Assembly (NCBI GenBank): GCA_011316305.1 | Contig: SAUG01000048.1 | Coordinates: 310,001-374,000 of the forward strand | DNA: 64,000 nt | DNA from: Rusavskia elegans | Lineage: Eukaryota > Ascomycota > Lecanoromycetes > Teloschistales > Teloschistaceae | Reading direction: 5' to 3' | Shown: piece after piece, positions 12,880-25,259 of the stretch | Layout: each line of letters opens with the position of its first letter | How positions within the stretch are numbered: the first letter of the stretch is position 1 | Translations under genes and position numbers: made by a program | Notes under the pieces: model-generated | Databases searched by the model: none | What the model was told of the DNA's origin: nothing | What the model saw: the letters and a program-made list of their open reading frames with translations, nothing else

Positions 12880-13242
12880 AAAAGATATAAGACTATTTTT
12901 ATTTATTCTAGATTCTTTCGGTTTACTATATTTATACTATAGTTCGACCCCTAAATTATATTTTTACCGGAAAATTTAAGGCTATTAGATTCTACCGAAT
13001 TAGCTCGTCGTCTTTTATTAACTACCTTTATTTTATTTATAAGTAATACGCTACGAATATCTTCGGCGCTAAGCTAGTTAAATATTACTATTAAAACTTT
13101 TAAAAATATTATTAATAAAGAAGCCGGAAATTATTTTCTATAATATAACTAGATAGATACTTTTTAAATTCGGCGGGATACTACCGGATTTACTAGCGAT
13201 TAGTACTACGACTACTAGTTTTTTAGAAATAAAACCTAATAT
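12880..13242 (+). pseudogene. Plavaka-like transposase relic, N-terminal part
   Basis: Protein-like sequence in the same frame as the downstream transposase segment is cut at 13242 by element C. If element C and one AATAT copy are removed, the codon beginning at 13243 corresponds to 20868 and the frame continues unbroken. That is direct evidence that C landed inside this reading frame. No zinc finger or catalytic residue is identifiable in this part, so the family assignment comes from the downstream half. Confidence 0.45.
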
Positions 13243-13418
13243 TGTTAAAATCATATGTATGGAATATCAAGCTTTATTTACTAAAGTAGGCTTTCGCCTG
13301 GACTAAGTATATAAGAAGGAGGTAGCAGGGCCTTAGCGCCGAGAGCTACTAGGCCTAATCGGTACTAGCGCCCTTAGTATCTTAGTATAGCTATTATACG
13401 TAATACGTACTTCTAATA
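13243..13418 (-). repeat. 3' LTR of element C
   Basis: A 176-bp LTR in reverse orientation. The outer edge, starting TGTTAAAATCATATGTATGG at 13243, keeps TpG and CpA. The inner edge, ending TTCTAATA, is RIP-converted. Confidence 0.95.
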
Positions 13419-13609
13419 CTCCTATATAAATAATATACTATATATATACCGAAGGTAAAAATTAAATAGACTCGCTATATATTCGCTAAAAAACCCGTAG
13501 GAAAAAAAGTTTATATATAATAAAAGCGAAGTAGATAAAGCTTAAAAAGCTCCTATAGTAGATATATATATATAAATTATAAAAATCGAAATTTAGATAA
13601 AAGAAAATT

Positions 13610-14350
13610 AGAGCTTTCTATAGCTCCTATAATATCCTAAACCCCCTAAAGTAGTAGTATACTTAGTAGAGTACTAGTATAGGTACTAGTTTATAATATA
13701 GATTTATTTAAAGTATTTAAAACGGATATCGCCCGATTTAAAGGGCGTATCTAAGGCTTTAGCGATTAAAAATACCTATCTAGTAGTAAGTTATAGGTAT
13801 TATTAGTTATTATCGATACCGCCGAAGTACTAAAGGGTATAGATATTATATTTTTTCTTAACTTACTAAAGGAGCGTATACTAAGCGCCTATTAGGACGT
13901 TATAAGCTTTTATAGATATATTAAAGGTTATATCGCCTAGGCAGTCCTAGATATAGAGGTATTTACTGTAGCTTTAAGGATTAATATAAGTTTTCGGATT
14001 ATTAACGATTACGGCGCCCTAATAGTACTATTCCTAGAATTCCTATAGGATCCTATAGTTAATTTAGCGGTATAGCTAGGTAGCGAAGACCCCGATACGT
14101 ATTTATATATTATTATTATCTAGCTATAGGCGGCTAAAGATATCGCGATCCTAAAGGCTATTAATATTATTTCTTACCTAATAGCGCTTAGATTCGAGGC
14201 TTAGGTAGGATAGTACCCGAGGGTAGAGGTAGGGTAGATTATTATTATAGTTTATATAGGCGATATAAGCTCGAAAGTTATTAAGTAGTCTATTAAATAC
14301 TTCGATATATATATATAGGTCGAGCTTTCTAAGGATACGGGAGGTAAAGT
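13610..14350 (-). pseudogene. Second ORF relic of element C
   Basis: This is the minus-strand counterpart of 9097-9840 in element A, at the equivalent place between RNase H and the 3' LTR. It is colinear with that copy and, like it, carries RIP-type stops. Product unknown. Confidence 0.55.
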
Positions 14351-14939
14351 TAAATCTTCGAGGGCTACCTAAATCTATAACGGCTATAAGTAGTATTAAA
14401 TAGAAATATAGGGTATAAGGAATTAAATAGTATAACTTATATATTAGACGGTATAGGATTAATAAAGATATACTCGAAAAAGTAGTAGTAGTAGATAGCG
14501 GGCGAAATTATATAGCGGGCGGCTAGCGGCTAGGGCGCTAATTATAGTATACCTGCACTAGTTCCGAAAAGCCTTATATAGAGCCTAAATAACTACTAGG
14601 TAGCTAGAAATACTTTAACTAGTATTAAAACTAGTTAATATATTAAGTTTAATATAGAATTTAGCAGGGTTTAGACTAAAGGTATACTCTTAGCGTTTTA
14701 CTACTAAAATAGAAGAATAAATCCGGATATAAATAACTATATATAGATTTCGATTAAATATACTATCGGAAAGTATATAAGAGGTATAGCGATTTAAAAA
14801 CGATATAGGTGCTATATAGGTAGGCCTACAGGGCCTAGGGTTATTTAGGGGCTTAACTACCCCCTTTAGTATACGTTATACTCTCCGAAGATAATACTTA
14901 TAGATATATAGTAATCGCTAATACCCCGGAGTTAATTAT

Positions 14940-17900
14940 ATTCCGGGGGAGATTATTATTAGAAAGATCTTTATAACTAAACAGATTATCGCTATTATTA
15001 CTTAAGGTTTAGAGCGTTTTCGGGTCTTTAAGCCCAAGCGCTGTACGGAAAGCCTCGAATTTACCTTTATCTAGGGCTTTAGTAAGCCCGTTAGTAACTA
15101 TTTACTCTGTTAGAATATACTAAAGGTTAATAATTTTATTAGCGACTTTCTCCTGTAGGAACTTAACGTAGATATTAATATATTTAGTACGGCTATAGAA
15201 CTAAGGGTTTTTAGTAAGAGTAATAGCGCCCTAATTATCGTTATAGAGGGTTACTATATCTAGGGTAGTATTTAGATCCTATTTATCGATTAATAGCTAA
15301 CTTAGGATATAACTTAATTAAATAGCCTTCTTAGTAGCTCTAGTCTTCCTATCTAATTCTACTTCGGCAGTTAATATAGCTATAGTTATTTACTACTTAG
15401 ATAACTAGCTAATAGCGCCGGATCTAATATTAAAGATATATCTAGAAGTAGAACGATAGGTTTTATAGTTACCTATCTAATCGGCGTCGGTATACCCCCG
15501 AAGCTTCTATAGGTCGCCTCTATAGATAAAAGTAAAGTAAGCCGTTCTATATAGGTATTTAAAGATCCTAGTAACGGCGTTCTAGTAATAGCTTATAGAG
15601 TTAGACGAGTATCGGCTAATAATAGAGACGGCGAAGGCGATATCGGAGTAGGTTCTAAATATAGCGTATATTAAGGAGCCGATAGCGCTCTAATATTTAT
15701 ACTTTATCGGCAGGGGATAGTCCTAATTAGCGGGGGCGGTTTCTAAATAAAGGCCGGAATCTATAAGGGTAGAAATATTATTTTTATAGATAGTAAAGCT
15801 ATAATTCTTTAGAATTTATTCGATATAGATAGTTTAGCTTAATTAAATAGTACGGAGTTCCCGGTTCCTAATAATCTTTATACCGAAGTAGAAATTAACG
15901 GGGCCTAGATTTAATATTTAAAAACGTTCGTTTAAATATACCTTAATATTATTAAGGTCCTAATAACTAGCGCTATATAAAAGGATATCGTTAATATAAA
16001 CGCCGATAATAATTATACTATTATAAAAGATACTATAATCGGACTTTAGAGGTTTAAAGCCGATAGTAGTAAAAAACTTAGCGAGGTAGCGGTACTAGAT
16101 CCGAGGCGACTATTTAAAACTATAGAGGGCCTTCCGAAGTTTATATATTATATTAGAGTCGCTGAAACCAGTAGGATATTATATATAGATAATCTCGTCG
16201 ATATAACCGTAGAAAAAGGCCGTTTTAATATCTATTTAATCGAGCTCTAGGCTATAGGCGGTAGCTATAGCGAAGATAGCTTTATATAATATTAGTTTAA
16301 TAATAGAAGCAAAAGTTTTATTAAAATCGATACCGGCTTCCTATTTAAAGCTATAAACGACCTAGCGAGCTTTAAAGCGTATAATTTTACTATCGACGTC
16401 CCTTTTAATCTTATATACCTATTTACCCCCTAGAAGATATTTTATAAAAGGTAGTAATACCTTAGTATATAGTATCTACGTATTATTTAGTTCTAACGAT
16501 ACTAGTTTTTCTTCTATAGCCTTACGCTATTTATTAGTATAAAGTAAATCTATAGCCTCCTTATACGACTAGGGTTCGGAAGGGTTTAATATAGTACCTT
16601 TTCTTATAGTACTAATAAATATACAGACGTTTATAATTAGATCTAGCGAGGAATAATCGTAATTATCTAGTACCTGGAGTTCGGGGTAGTTACGTAGGAC
16701 TTTAATAAGGGATTAGGTAGTACGGTCGGTCTATAGGCGAGGTATAATAATCTAAAAACGGGGCGGTAACTTATCGGAATCTAATTTAGAGTTATTAACC
16801 TTAGTAATATAAAGTCTAGCGGGTAGGTTAGCCGGTAAAGGAGCTTAACTACGGGTAAAAAAAGTCTAATAAAGTATCGGGGGAGCTATTAGTTTAGATA
16901 TTAAAAAGAAATTACTAGGTTATAGTTACGACCTTCTAGAATTAGACTCCCTATTAGTATGCTGCCGTTTCCGCGGGGGCTACTATTAAAGTTTATTTTC
17001 TAATTCTTCTAACTCCTATAGATCTAATAAATCTAGGTTTTAACCTATTTCTTTAAATACTACGGAAGAGGCGCGAACGACCTTGCTCTAAAGGTTTAAT
17101 AGTTTATAGATAGTATCGCTAAAGTAACCGACTAAAGTATATTTATAGCTCCGATTATAGAATTTCCGAATCTTTTTACTATATATTAGGTACGCTGCGG
17201 AACCTAGAACGCGGAATCGGCTTAAATCTAAAAGTTTACTATACTCCTTTTTATATAGGGTTATACCTAATTTACTACTAGATAACCGGAAATATAGGAA
17301 GGTAGTAGCTTCGATAAATAGTAGCTAATATTTCTTACTAAAGCCGCTATAAACTAATATAGGGTAGGCTTTATATATTAGTATCTGCCCGAAACGTTCG
17401 GATATACCGTTCTATTATAGATTATTAGGTACGGTAGGCTCCTACTAGATACCTTTATTAGCGAAGCTTTTAGATATAATATAGCTCCTAAATTCGTTAT
17501 TGCTACGAAAATATTTAATAATAAAGACGCCTTTCTTATTATAGGCGCAGAAGTAGTTCTAGTATTCTAGGGTTTCGGGGGCGTCTTTTAATTTAGTTAT
17601 ATAGATACTATACTTCTAGGTATTATTATCTAAAAAGGTAAAGATATATTAGCTCCTATCATATATAACTAGAACCTTACCCTCTCGAATAGGACCTATA
17701 TAATTAGCGTAAATAAGGTCTATAGAACCGTTACCGGGGCGGATATAGCCCCTATAAGACTGATTATATTACTTACCTAGAATATAAGCTTTATAGAAAT
17801 CGGATTTAGATTTAGGGACTTTAGATAGGTCGATCCCTATAGATATATTCGCTAATTTATATAAGTTCTAGTTACTAAGGTATCTAAGCCGGGTATACTA

Positions 17901-19910
17901 GATATTTTCTACCTCTACCGATATTTTAGCGTAGGCCTTTAAGGCTATATTAGGTATTAATAAAGATAAGGATAAAGATAGAAAAGAAAAAAAAAAAGAA
18001 ATAGAAAAAGATTTTATAGGGCCGCGCTATATAGTATTAATATTTAGTAGGAATAGACCTTCGTACGTATAGGTAGTTAATATTAAGTCCGGAGTACTAA
18101 AATTAAAGCTAAAGCTAGAATCTTTAATAATTACTTTAGCGCCTATTTTCTGAATTTATAATATTAATAGTAGATTAGCGCCGGACCTAGGGGTATAAAG
18201 GATATTATAGAATTCTATAGGGCGGTATTTACTATTAATAAGGTAATTAAGTATAATAGTATCTTTAGCGATTAGTCGGAAGCTAATAGCGCTCCTAATA
18301 CCGGTTATAGGCTCGCTCTAGATAGGTCTTATAGTAGATTTAATAAAGAGGTACCGCTAGAAAGTAGTATAATAGTTATAAGTATAGTCGAATATCTAAC
18401 TATTAGTAAAGTCTAGTTTATTTAATAAGGCCGATAAAGCCGTAGGAGCGAGAGTTACGAAGCTAAAGTTAATAAAAGCCGGTACTATTATAATAAAGTT
18501 TAGTAACTTTTCGGACTCGGTAGGTTTATCTTTAGATTTATTATTTTTAGATTTATCGTCCTTACCGTCCTTACTATTTTTTCTTTTACCGCCTTTACTT
18601 TTATTACTGCCGTTACCCTTCTAGCGTTTACTACCGCCGTTCTTCTATTTATCTACTATTTAAGCCTTCTTTAATTTAGGATATAGGCTATAGTAGGTAT
18701 CTTTTATATAGCCGTTTCGGTTATAGTAGGAATAGTAGTCGACTTTAATAACTCGCTTATTCGGGTTATTTATAGATAGGAAGGCCTTAGTTCCAGTAAT
18801 AGTAGACTCGGTACTACTATATTAGCAATACTCCTCGCTAACGGTAGTACTAATAGTTTTATCTAAAGTAACTATCTTCTATTTTCGCCTATTCTTGTCC
18901 CTAATAATAATATTACTTTAGGTAAACGAGGTCTGGAAGTAGCTAAAAGAGGTACTAAAACCCCGAAGGAATTTTAAGATAAGAAAGCTCTCTAAAATAG
19001 TAACGCCTATAGCTAAGATCTCGTTAGTAAGCTCGCGAAACTTAGCTACGTAGGCCTCTACGTTCTCGAAAAAACTATTATAATAAAGAATATCTAGCTA
19101 GGCGTCGAGTTCTATAAGCTTGCCGGTACTATAGATTCTATATTATATCTAAAGTTTATCTAGTATCTTTTTAGTATCTAATATAATATCTTTAATAAGA
19201 TTTTTAGCGTTAGTACTATAGGTCGTTTTAATCGCTATATAGGCGCGTTCTATACGTTCTTCTTTATATTCGGAGGTACCCGGAGGTAGAAGGCCTTTAG
19301 TAGCGGCTCGGAGGTTATTAAAAACGTAGTAGGCTATAATACCTTCCTCCTAGTTCTTATAGTCCGAGCGGGTCTCGAGCTTCGGAACTATACTAATAAG
19401 GTAGCCGGAACCCCCTAGTTTAGTGTTATTTATAATTAGTATAGGGGTAGATATATCGCCGAGCTTAGTACTAAACTAAGTTAAAGTTCTATAAGGAGTA
19501 GCGCCGTAGAAGTCGGACGTAGTAGGGGATCCAGGCGGCGAGTAGCCTGGAAGAGTAATAACTTCGAGGCCGAATAAGTTACTCGGGCTTAAAGGTATCG
19601 GAAGGGAACTAAAAGCTATAAGGAGGTCCGAGTCGTCTTTAGATATAATAAAAGGTAATATCGATAGGTAATAATTAGAGTCCGGGTATAGGTAGCTTTA
19701 AATAGCGAGGTCGATTTACTATTAGTTATAGAAGAGCCTGTAGTCTTTAATAGAAAATTAGAAATTACGGGCAGTTTAGCTTACCCGGAGGTTATTAGGT
19801 AGTCCTTAAAAGAAATATTATTTAAGACTTTTAAGGTTACGAGGATTAGTATAAGGCCTTAATAATAATAATAATATAGAGGTAGATATAAGGTTTAGAA
19901 TAGGTTAGGT
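14940..19910 (-). pseudogene. copia gag-pol polyprotein relic (element C)
   Basis: Minus-strand counterpart of 3540-8515. Going down from 19910 the order is gag with a converted zinc knuckle near 18720-18760, a Lys/Ser-rich tract near 18500-18650, integrase at about 17050-17860, reverse transcriptase at about 15880-16580, and RNase H at about 15000-15260. It is colinear with element A and not disrupted by other insertions. Stops are RIP-type. The copy is not functional. Confidence 0.88.
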
Positions 19911-20686
19911 AAAGCTTTAAAAGGTAAAACGATATAATAATAGTCTTTAGTAATAAGTAGGAGGCTTCGAGTTCTTATACTGTTTAGGACTAGACGATAT
20001 AGCTAGTAAAACTAAGGCTAGGCTCGATAGCTTTAAGCTCTAGAGGCGAACGGTAGTTAGTTTAGAAGTAGTAGGTACTCGCTTAAACCGTTAGGAGGTT
20101 AGGAAAGATACGATAGCTAGGAATATAGTCTACTAGCCCCCTATTTTATAGGGGTCCTAGCCTATACTAAGTTAGCTAGGCAGTCGCTTCCCGTATTTAT
20201 TTATAATAGCTAGCAGCTATAGGATATACGCCGATAACTAGTATTAGCTAGACGGCAGGATATAAGACTAATAATTATAAAGATCTGATTTTAAAGGCCT
20301 AATTACCGTATTTAGTATAATATTCTTATAGTAACGTATCTATACGTAGTAAATTAGCGACTTAATAGTTCTACCCGAAAGTAAGGAGGTTAGTAGTTTA
20401 AGCGGCTAGAAGGGGTCGTAAGGTAAAATAAAAGGGGTCTACTTAGCTATTTATAATTTCGGTAGTTACCGGGGTACTTATAGGTAGTAGTATAACTATA
20501 GACTTTATCGTTCGCTGTATTAGATACTTTATACGGTTTAATAATATATATCGGATCTATTAAAGGGTAGATAAGAAGGAAGATTCGATAAAGATATAAA
20601 GAAGTTAAGTATAAAGATATAATACTCGCGAATAACGATAATAACTATTATAAACTAACTCGGCTAGAACTTCCGGGTTTATAACC

Positions 20687-20862
20687 TATTAAAATTATAT
20701 ATATAAAATATTAAGCTTTATTTACTAAGGTAGGCTTTCGCCTGGACTAAGTATATAAAAAGGAGGTAGCAGGGCCTTAGCGCCGAGAGCTACTAGGCCT
20801 GATCGGTACTAGCGCCCTTGGTATCTTGGTACAGCTGTTATGCGTAATACGTATTTCCAACA
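20687..20862 (-). repeat. 5' LTR of element C
   Basis: A 176-bp LTR in reverse orientation. Its outer end reads ATACGTATTTCCAACA at 20847-20862, the best preserved terminus in the window, with TGTTGG intact on the minus strand. The inner end at 20687 is RIP-converted. Confidence 0.95.
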
Positions 20863-20867
20863 AATAT

Positions 20868-23700
20868 ATCTTAGCCCGCTAGTTTTATAGGGCGAAAATA
20901 AATTAAAAGGCTATTAATAACTTTTATAAAGATATTAGCGGGGAGGATAGCTTTATTAATACGTAGGAATAGAAAATTAAGATATATAAAATCCTTTAGA
21001 GTATTATTAATAATACCTTCCTCTAATCTTTATTTAAAATTATAACTAGAATAGAAAGCGGACTCTAGAAATAGAATACTATAATCTTTTTTTATAATAT
21101 TATTAGCGTAGTCCGATTTCTGCTCGGCTATAGACTTTTTAAAAATAAACTAAAATATATACCCGAGCGCTATAAAATAAGCTTATCTAAAAATAACTAT
21201 AAATCTACCCGGACCTATAGTAGAATATATATAGAGGATTAGTAGTAGAAATTATAGGAACTTCTTCCGGAAAACGCGACTATTATTTCTTTTATTTTTT
21301 CGATAGATAAAACTTCTTTAAATCTATATTATAGCGATATAGCTATATAGCCCGTCTACTTAACTATTAGTAACTTCGATAGCCGCTGCCGTTATAGTTA
21401 AACCCGTCCTTTATTTATCTTACTAGGTTTTATCTCTATTATTAAAGCGGGTAAAGAATATCTAGAAAATCTTAAATCTTATATTTATTATACTGCGATA
21501 GCCGCGATACTAGAATATAAGTAACTAGCGGCCTGTTATTAATATTTACGGATTATACTAATTCCGTCTATAGCCCTAAAATAGTATTATTAAAAAAACC
21601 TATCTATCCTTTATATTAATAGTTTTATTTAATAATACTTCCCTATTATTACCGGTTTTATAGTAGACTACGAAGAATAGGTCCTTATTATAGATATAAA
21701 GAATAGCAAGTATTATACTATATATTAAATACTTTTAAATTACTATAATAATTTATATATAGCGTTTCTAAGCCGGGACTATATATATACTCTAAATATA
21801 ATATACTAGTAGTAATCTAGACTTAGTTAAAATTCTAACGCGGTAATCTAGTAGGAGGATAATTATAAAGTATCTAAAGAAAGTAATAACGACGAATTAA
21901 ATTCGGAACCTAATATTATCGAGCCTCTAGCTATCTAAAGTAATTAAACTAGAATAAAATCTAGTTCGGCTAACGAAGTAAATATTTATACGGTCGAGAA
22001 TTTTATATAGATATATAATTAGGTAAATATCTATAAAGCGTAATTCGTTAATATATTATATTAACTCCTTAAAGGAATTATAATACAGATTATTAAATAG
22101 TATTCTAATATAGTAAAAGAAGTTACTAACGGTTATTAGCGTAATATAATAATACTATCTATAGAGAAATATATAAAAATTAAAGTCGGTTAAAAGTATT
22201 AACTAGACGAATAATTTAATACTATACTTTTATTCCCCGGTCTAAAATACTTCGCGCGATTTAGTTAAGTTAAATAATGGATAGGCGATAAGTAAAAAGC
22301 TATAATCCGCTAATTTATTTCTATCTTAACTTTATTTTTAGTAGATTATATTCCGGTAGTACTATTATACTTTAGAGCTATAATAGAATTTATATATCTA
22401 GCTATATACTACTTTTATACCGACGAGATACTTTTCTATATAACGGAAATACTATATATTATAGACTGTCTTAAATATATATTTATTAAGTCCTAGCCTT
22501 TTAATAAAAATACTAATAGACGGTATTTTAATTTTCTAAAGTTCTATTCGATAGTCTACTATATAAAATATATTAAAATATTCGGGGCGGTTCTAGGAAC
22601 TAATAGTAACCAAGATAGAACCGTATATATAATATATATTAAGGCTTTCTATAGTAGAACTAATAAGAACTTAACTTTCGATAAATAAATTATAGATTAT
22701 AATATTAGATATTAGAATATACTAGCTATAGATAATATACTATTTTACCTATATTCGAAAAGTCTAATAACTGCTTAAAAAGATAAGGATATTTAAAGTA
22801 ATAAAATAATAATCGAATCTATAAACCCGAACTATTAGAATATTAATATTCTAGCGAAACCTAATATTAGATATTTAAAGGTTAATCTAAAGGTACTATA
22901 GGCTTGAAATTAGATACGAGTATACTCGCTATAAACCGCGACCGGTATTTAAGATTTTATAATAGCTATAGCCGCCTTTATTAATAAAAGAAGATCTATA
23001 ATATAATTAGGGACTCGGACCGAAGTAACTTATCTTTATTATATAGAGTCCGATCTAGAATAGGCCGAGCAGATATTTATTTTTTTATATTCGTCTATTA
23101 TATATTAGTACCGAGATAGATAAGTCGTTATAGATAGCGAACGCCTGGTCCGCTATATTATACGATATTAACCGAACTAGAATAGTATTATAGGAAGGTA
23201 GCGCCGCGACTATATATAGTTAAAGGACGAGACGATAATAACTAGCGATAATATACTAGAAACTTTAAAATATTTAATTATTAGTAAGATATACGCTATT
23301 ATTAAAATTATTAATCCGGATTATCCTGCCGAAAGAAACCTAAAATAAAGAAACGTAAGTATCTATAACGGTATCCTAGTATAATATTATAAATAGAAAG
23401 ATAAAGGTCGGATATATCCTATTTATAGTATAGTAGAGGTCGGATTATAGCTAGCGAGTTCTAGTAGGATATTCGGTAAATATCGGATATATAATATATC
23501 CCGTATTTAATATATTACCTATCTAATTCTAAAAGGAAAGATAGTAGATAATAGGATATATTTTATAAATAATTAAATTAACTTTAAATATTATAATCGG
23601 CTCTACGACCTTGATTTTATCGAGAATAATAGGTCTATAGTAGATAGATTTAATAAAGGTTTTATAAAAGAATAAGAAACTAAACTTTTCTAACTAGCTT
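20868..23700 (+). pseudogene. Plavaka-like DNA transposase relic, main part
   Basis: One plus-strand frame (checked at 20868, 21426, 22581, 23022 and 23643) runs at least 940 codons with only TAA and TAG stops and no net indel. It resembles the fungal Plavaka transposases of the CACTA-like group. From about 21300 there is an S-x-D-K-T-S-L-N-L-H-Y segment. From 21426 comes G-F-I-S-I-I-K-A-G-K, then a Cys/Tyr-rich patch near 21700. Near 22540-22680 is a segment of F-H-S-x-x-H-Y type followed by a T-N-K-N stretch, which is typical of the family's C-terminal half. These enzymes cut and move DNA with TIRs. I could not find the element's own termini. The N-terminal part is at 12880-13242. Confidence 0.6.
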
Positions 23701-25120
23701 TTATTACTAGTATCTTAATATTAGAGGGCTATATACTGTAGCTAGGGTAGCGATACTTTTAATAAATATATAAAATAAAAAAGGTAGTAAATCGAGTTAC
23801 TAATAGCTATTATAGCTCTAGGTATAGTAGCTATAGTAGCTATATTTACTACGTACGAATATGATAGTCTTAGAGTTCGTTTATAGAATATTTATAGACT
23901 ATTTAAGTCTATACTAAACTCGATAAAATTATAAGATATTTATATATAGAGTCTATATAAGTATTCTTTACTAAACGTTCTAGATAGAAGGTTTTTCTAG
24001 AGACTATTAGTAGTAAGATATTCTCTAATATCGAGGTAAAAGTTAATAAAGGCTTTATTACTTAACGCCTATAACCCCGATATAATAGAAACTTTCGCGT
24101 TTAAATCTTTATACGATCCCGCGTTATTTAAAAGGTTCTAGACTAATTACTATCGCGTTAAAGTTATTCAATTAATAATTTAAAAAAAGTAGTAAAGATT
24201 CGGGGTTTCTATATAGAATTAAATATAGTTACTACTAGGCCGTACGGGTATATACTTCCTAATTAGCTAAAATCTTAAGCTAAAAATTAGCCGCCTTTAG
24301 CTAAAAATCGGCCGGAGTACTAATCCTAATATAGGAGTTTTTAGATATTTAAACCTTTAAATCCGGGAAAAATAGTAATTCTAGGGCTGCAGGCGAGCTA
24401 ATTATTAATTCTAAAATAATAATTTAGCCTATTTAGATTAAATTAAATACTTCTACCGAATCTTATTATCCTCTTTAACTCTACTAAAGATTAATAATAA
24501 GTGCCTATACGGCTTTATTAGCTTTCCTAATAGGTTAGGATCTCTTCTAGAATAGAGATACTAACTTTCTAGCCTCCTATACCCGTAGGATTAGGACGGT
24601 CGTCTATAAATCAGTTAAACTAACGCTAAAATTATTAAACCTCCCTAGAGGACTAATTACTATTATTTTTTTCTTAGTAATACTTTTAGGCTATCCGCTA
24701 GGGATAGTTTATATATAGGCGCCGTCCTAATTCTAGAAAAACCTACCGGGGTCTAGTAGTAGATATAATTTCTTTACTCTAGGTAAAGTAGTACTAATAA
24801 GGCTAGGTATTATTATATATAGTCTTTAGTCGTAATAAATATATCTCTAAGCTGCTAGACTCTAGTAAATACTATAACGAAGTTTTATTAATATACTTAC
24901 CCTATAATTTTTAATTATATAGCTAATATCTATCTAGGACTTCCTTTTAAAGATACCGAAGTTTTTTAATAGCGACGATAATAACTTTATTTACGCTAAT
25001 AATACTATTTCTAAGACTACGAAAGCTAAGACCTTCCTATTAAATAGAAGGTAGGAATAACTCTGTAACGCCGCTAGATAATATTCTAACTAGTACTTCT
25101 AGTATTTAATAACTAGTACT
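23701..25120 (+). other. RIP-degraded DNA, no assignable gene
   Basis: The transposase frame may continue to about 24250, because protein-like stretches remain in it, but no motif is visible. From there to 25120 I see only CpA-depleted sequence with a few scattered TpG and CpA. The 3' end of the Plavaka-like element should lie here, but no terminal repeat could be matched. Confidence 0.4.
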
Positions 25121-25123
25121 ATA

Positions 25124-25251
25124 GTATAGGGGTTAATATAGATAATACTAAAATCTTTTACTACTATCTCTATATTAGACTAAGTATAATATAGTAATAG
25201 CGGGAAAGGTTTAATATTTATTAGGTCTAGGTTCGAATCCTAGTAGCGTTA
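25124..25251 (+). other. tRNA-like promoter boxes (A-box and B-box-like)
   Basis: TAGTATAGGGGTTAATAT near 25128-25145 resembles a tRNA D-arm/A box. CTAGGTTCGAATCCTAG at 25227-25243 is a perfect T-arm: a 5-bp stem around TTCGAAT, containing a B box. The 100-base spacing is too long for a simple tRNA, and I could not pair an acceptor stem. It may be a tRNA relic with an intron or the head of an unrecognised SINE. I do not call a tRNA gene. Confidence 0.3.
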
Positions 25252-25259
25252 CTTTATTT

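Larger units (their letters stand above)
13243..20862 (-). mobile_element. Ty1/copia-type LTR retrotransposon C, full length, inverted
   Basis: Same family as element A but on the minus strand. LTRs are at 13243-13418 and 20687-20862, each 176 bp. A perfect 5-bp target duplication, AATAT, lies at 13238-13242 and 20863-20867. The element is colinear with A over its whole 7.6 kb. It interrupts the Plavaka-like transposase frame. RIP looks slightly lighter than in A: the reverse transcriptase active site near 15980-16010 reads Y-I-N-D, so one catalytic Asp survives. The primer-binding-site candidate adjoins the right-hand LTR near 20673-20686. Confidence 0.95.
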
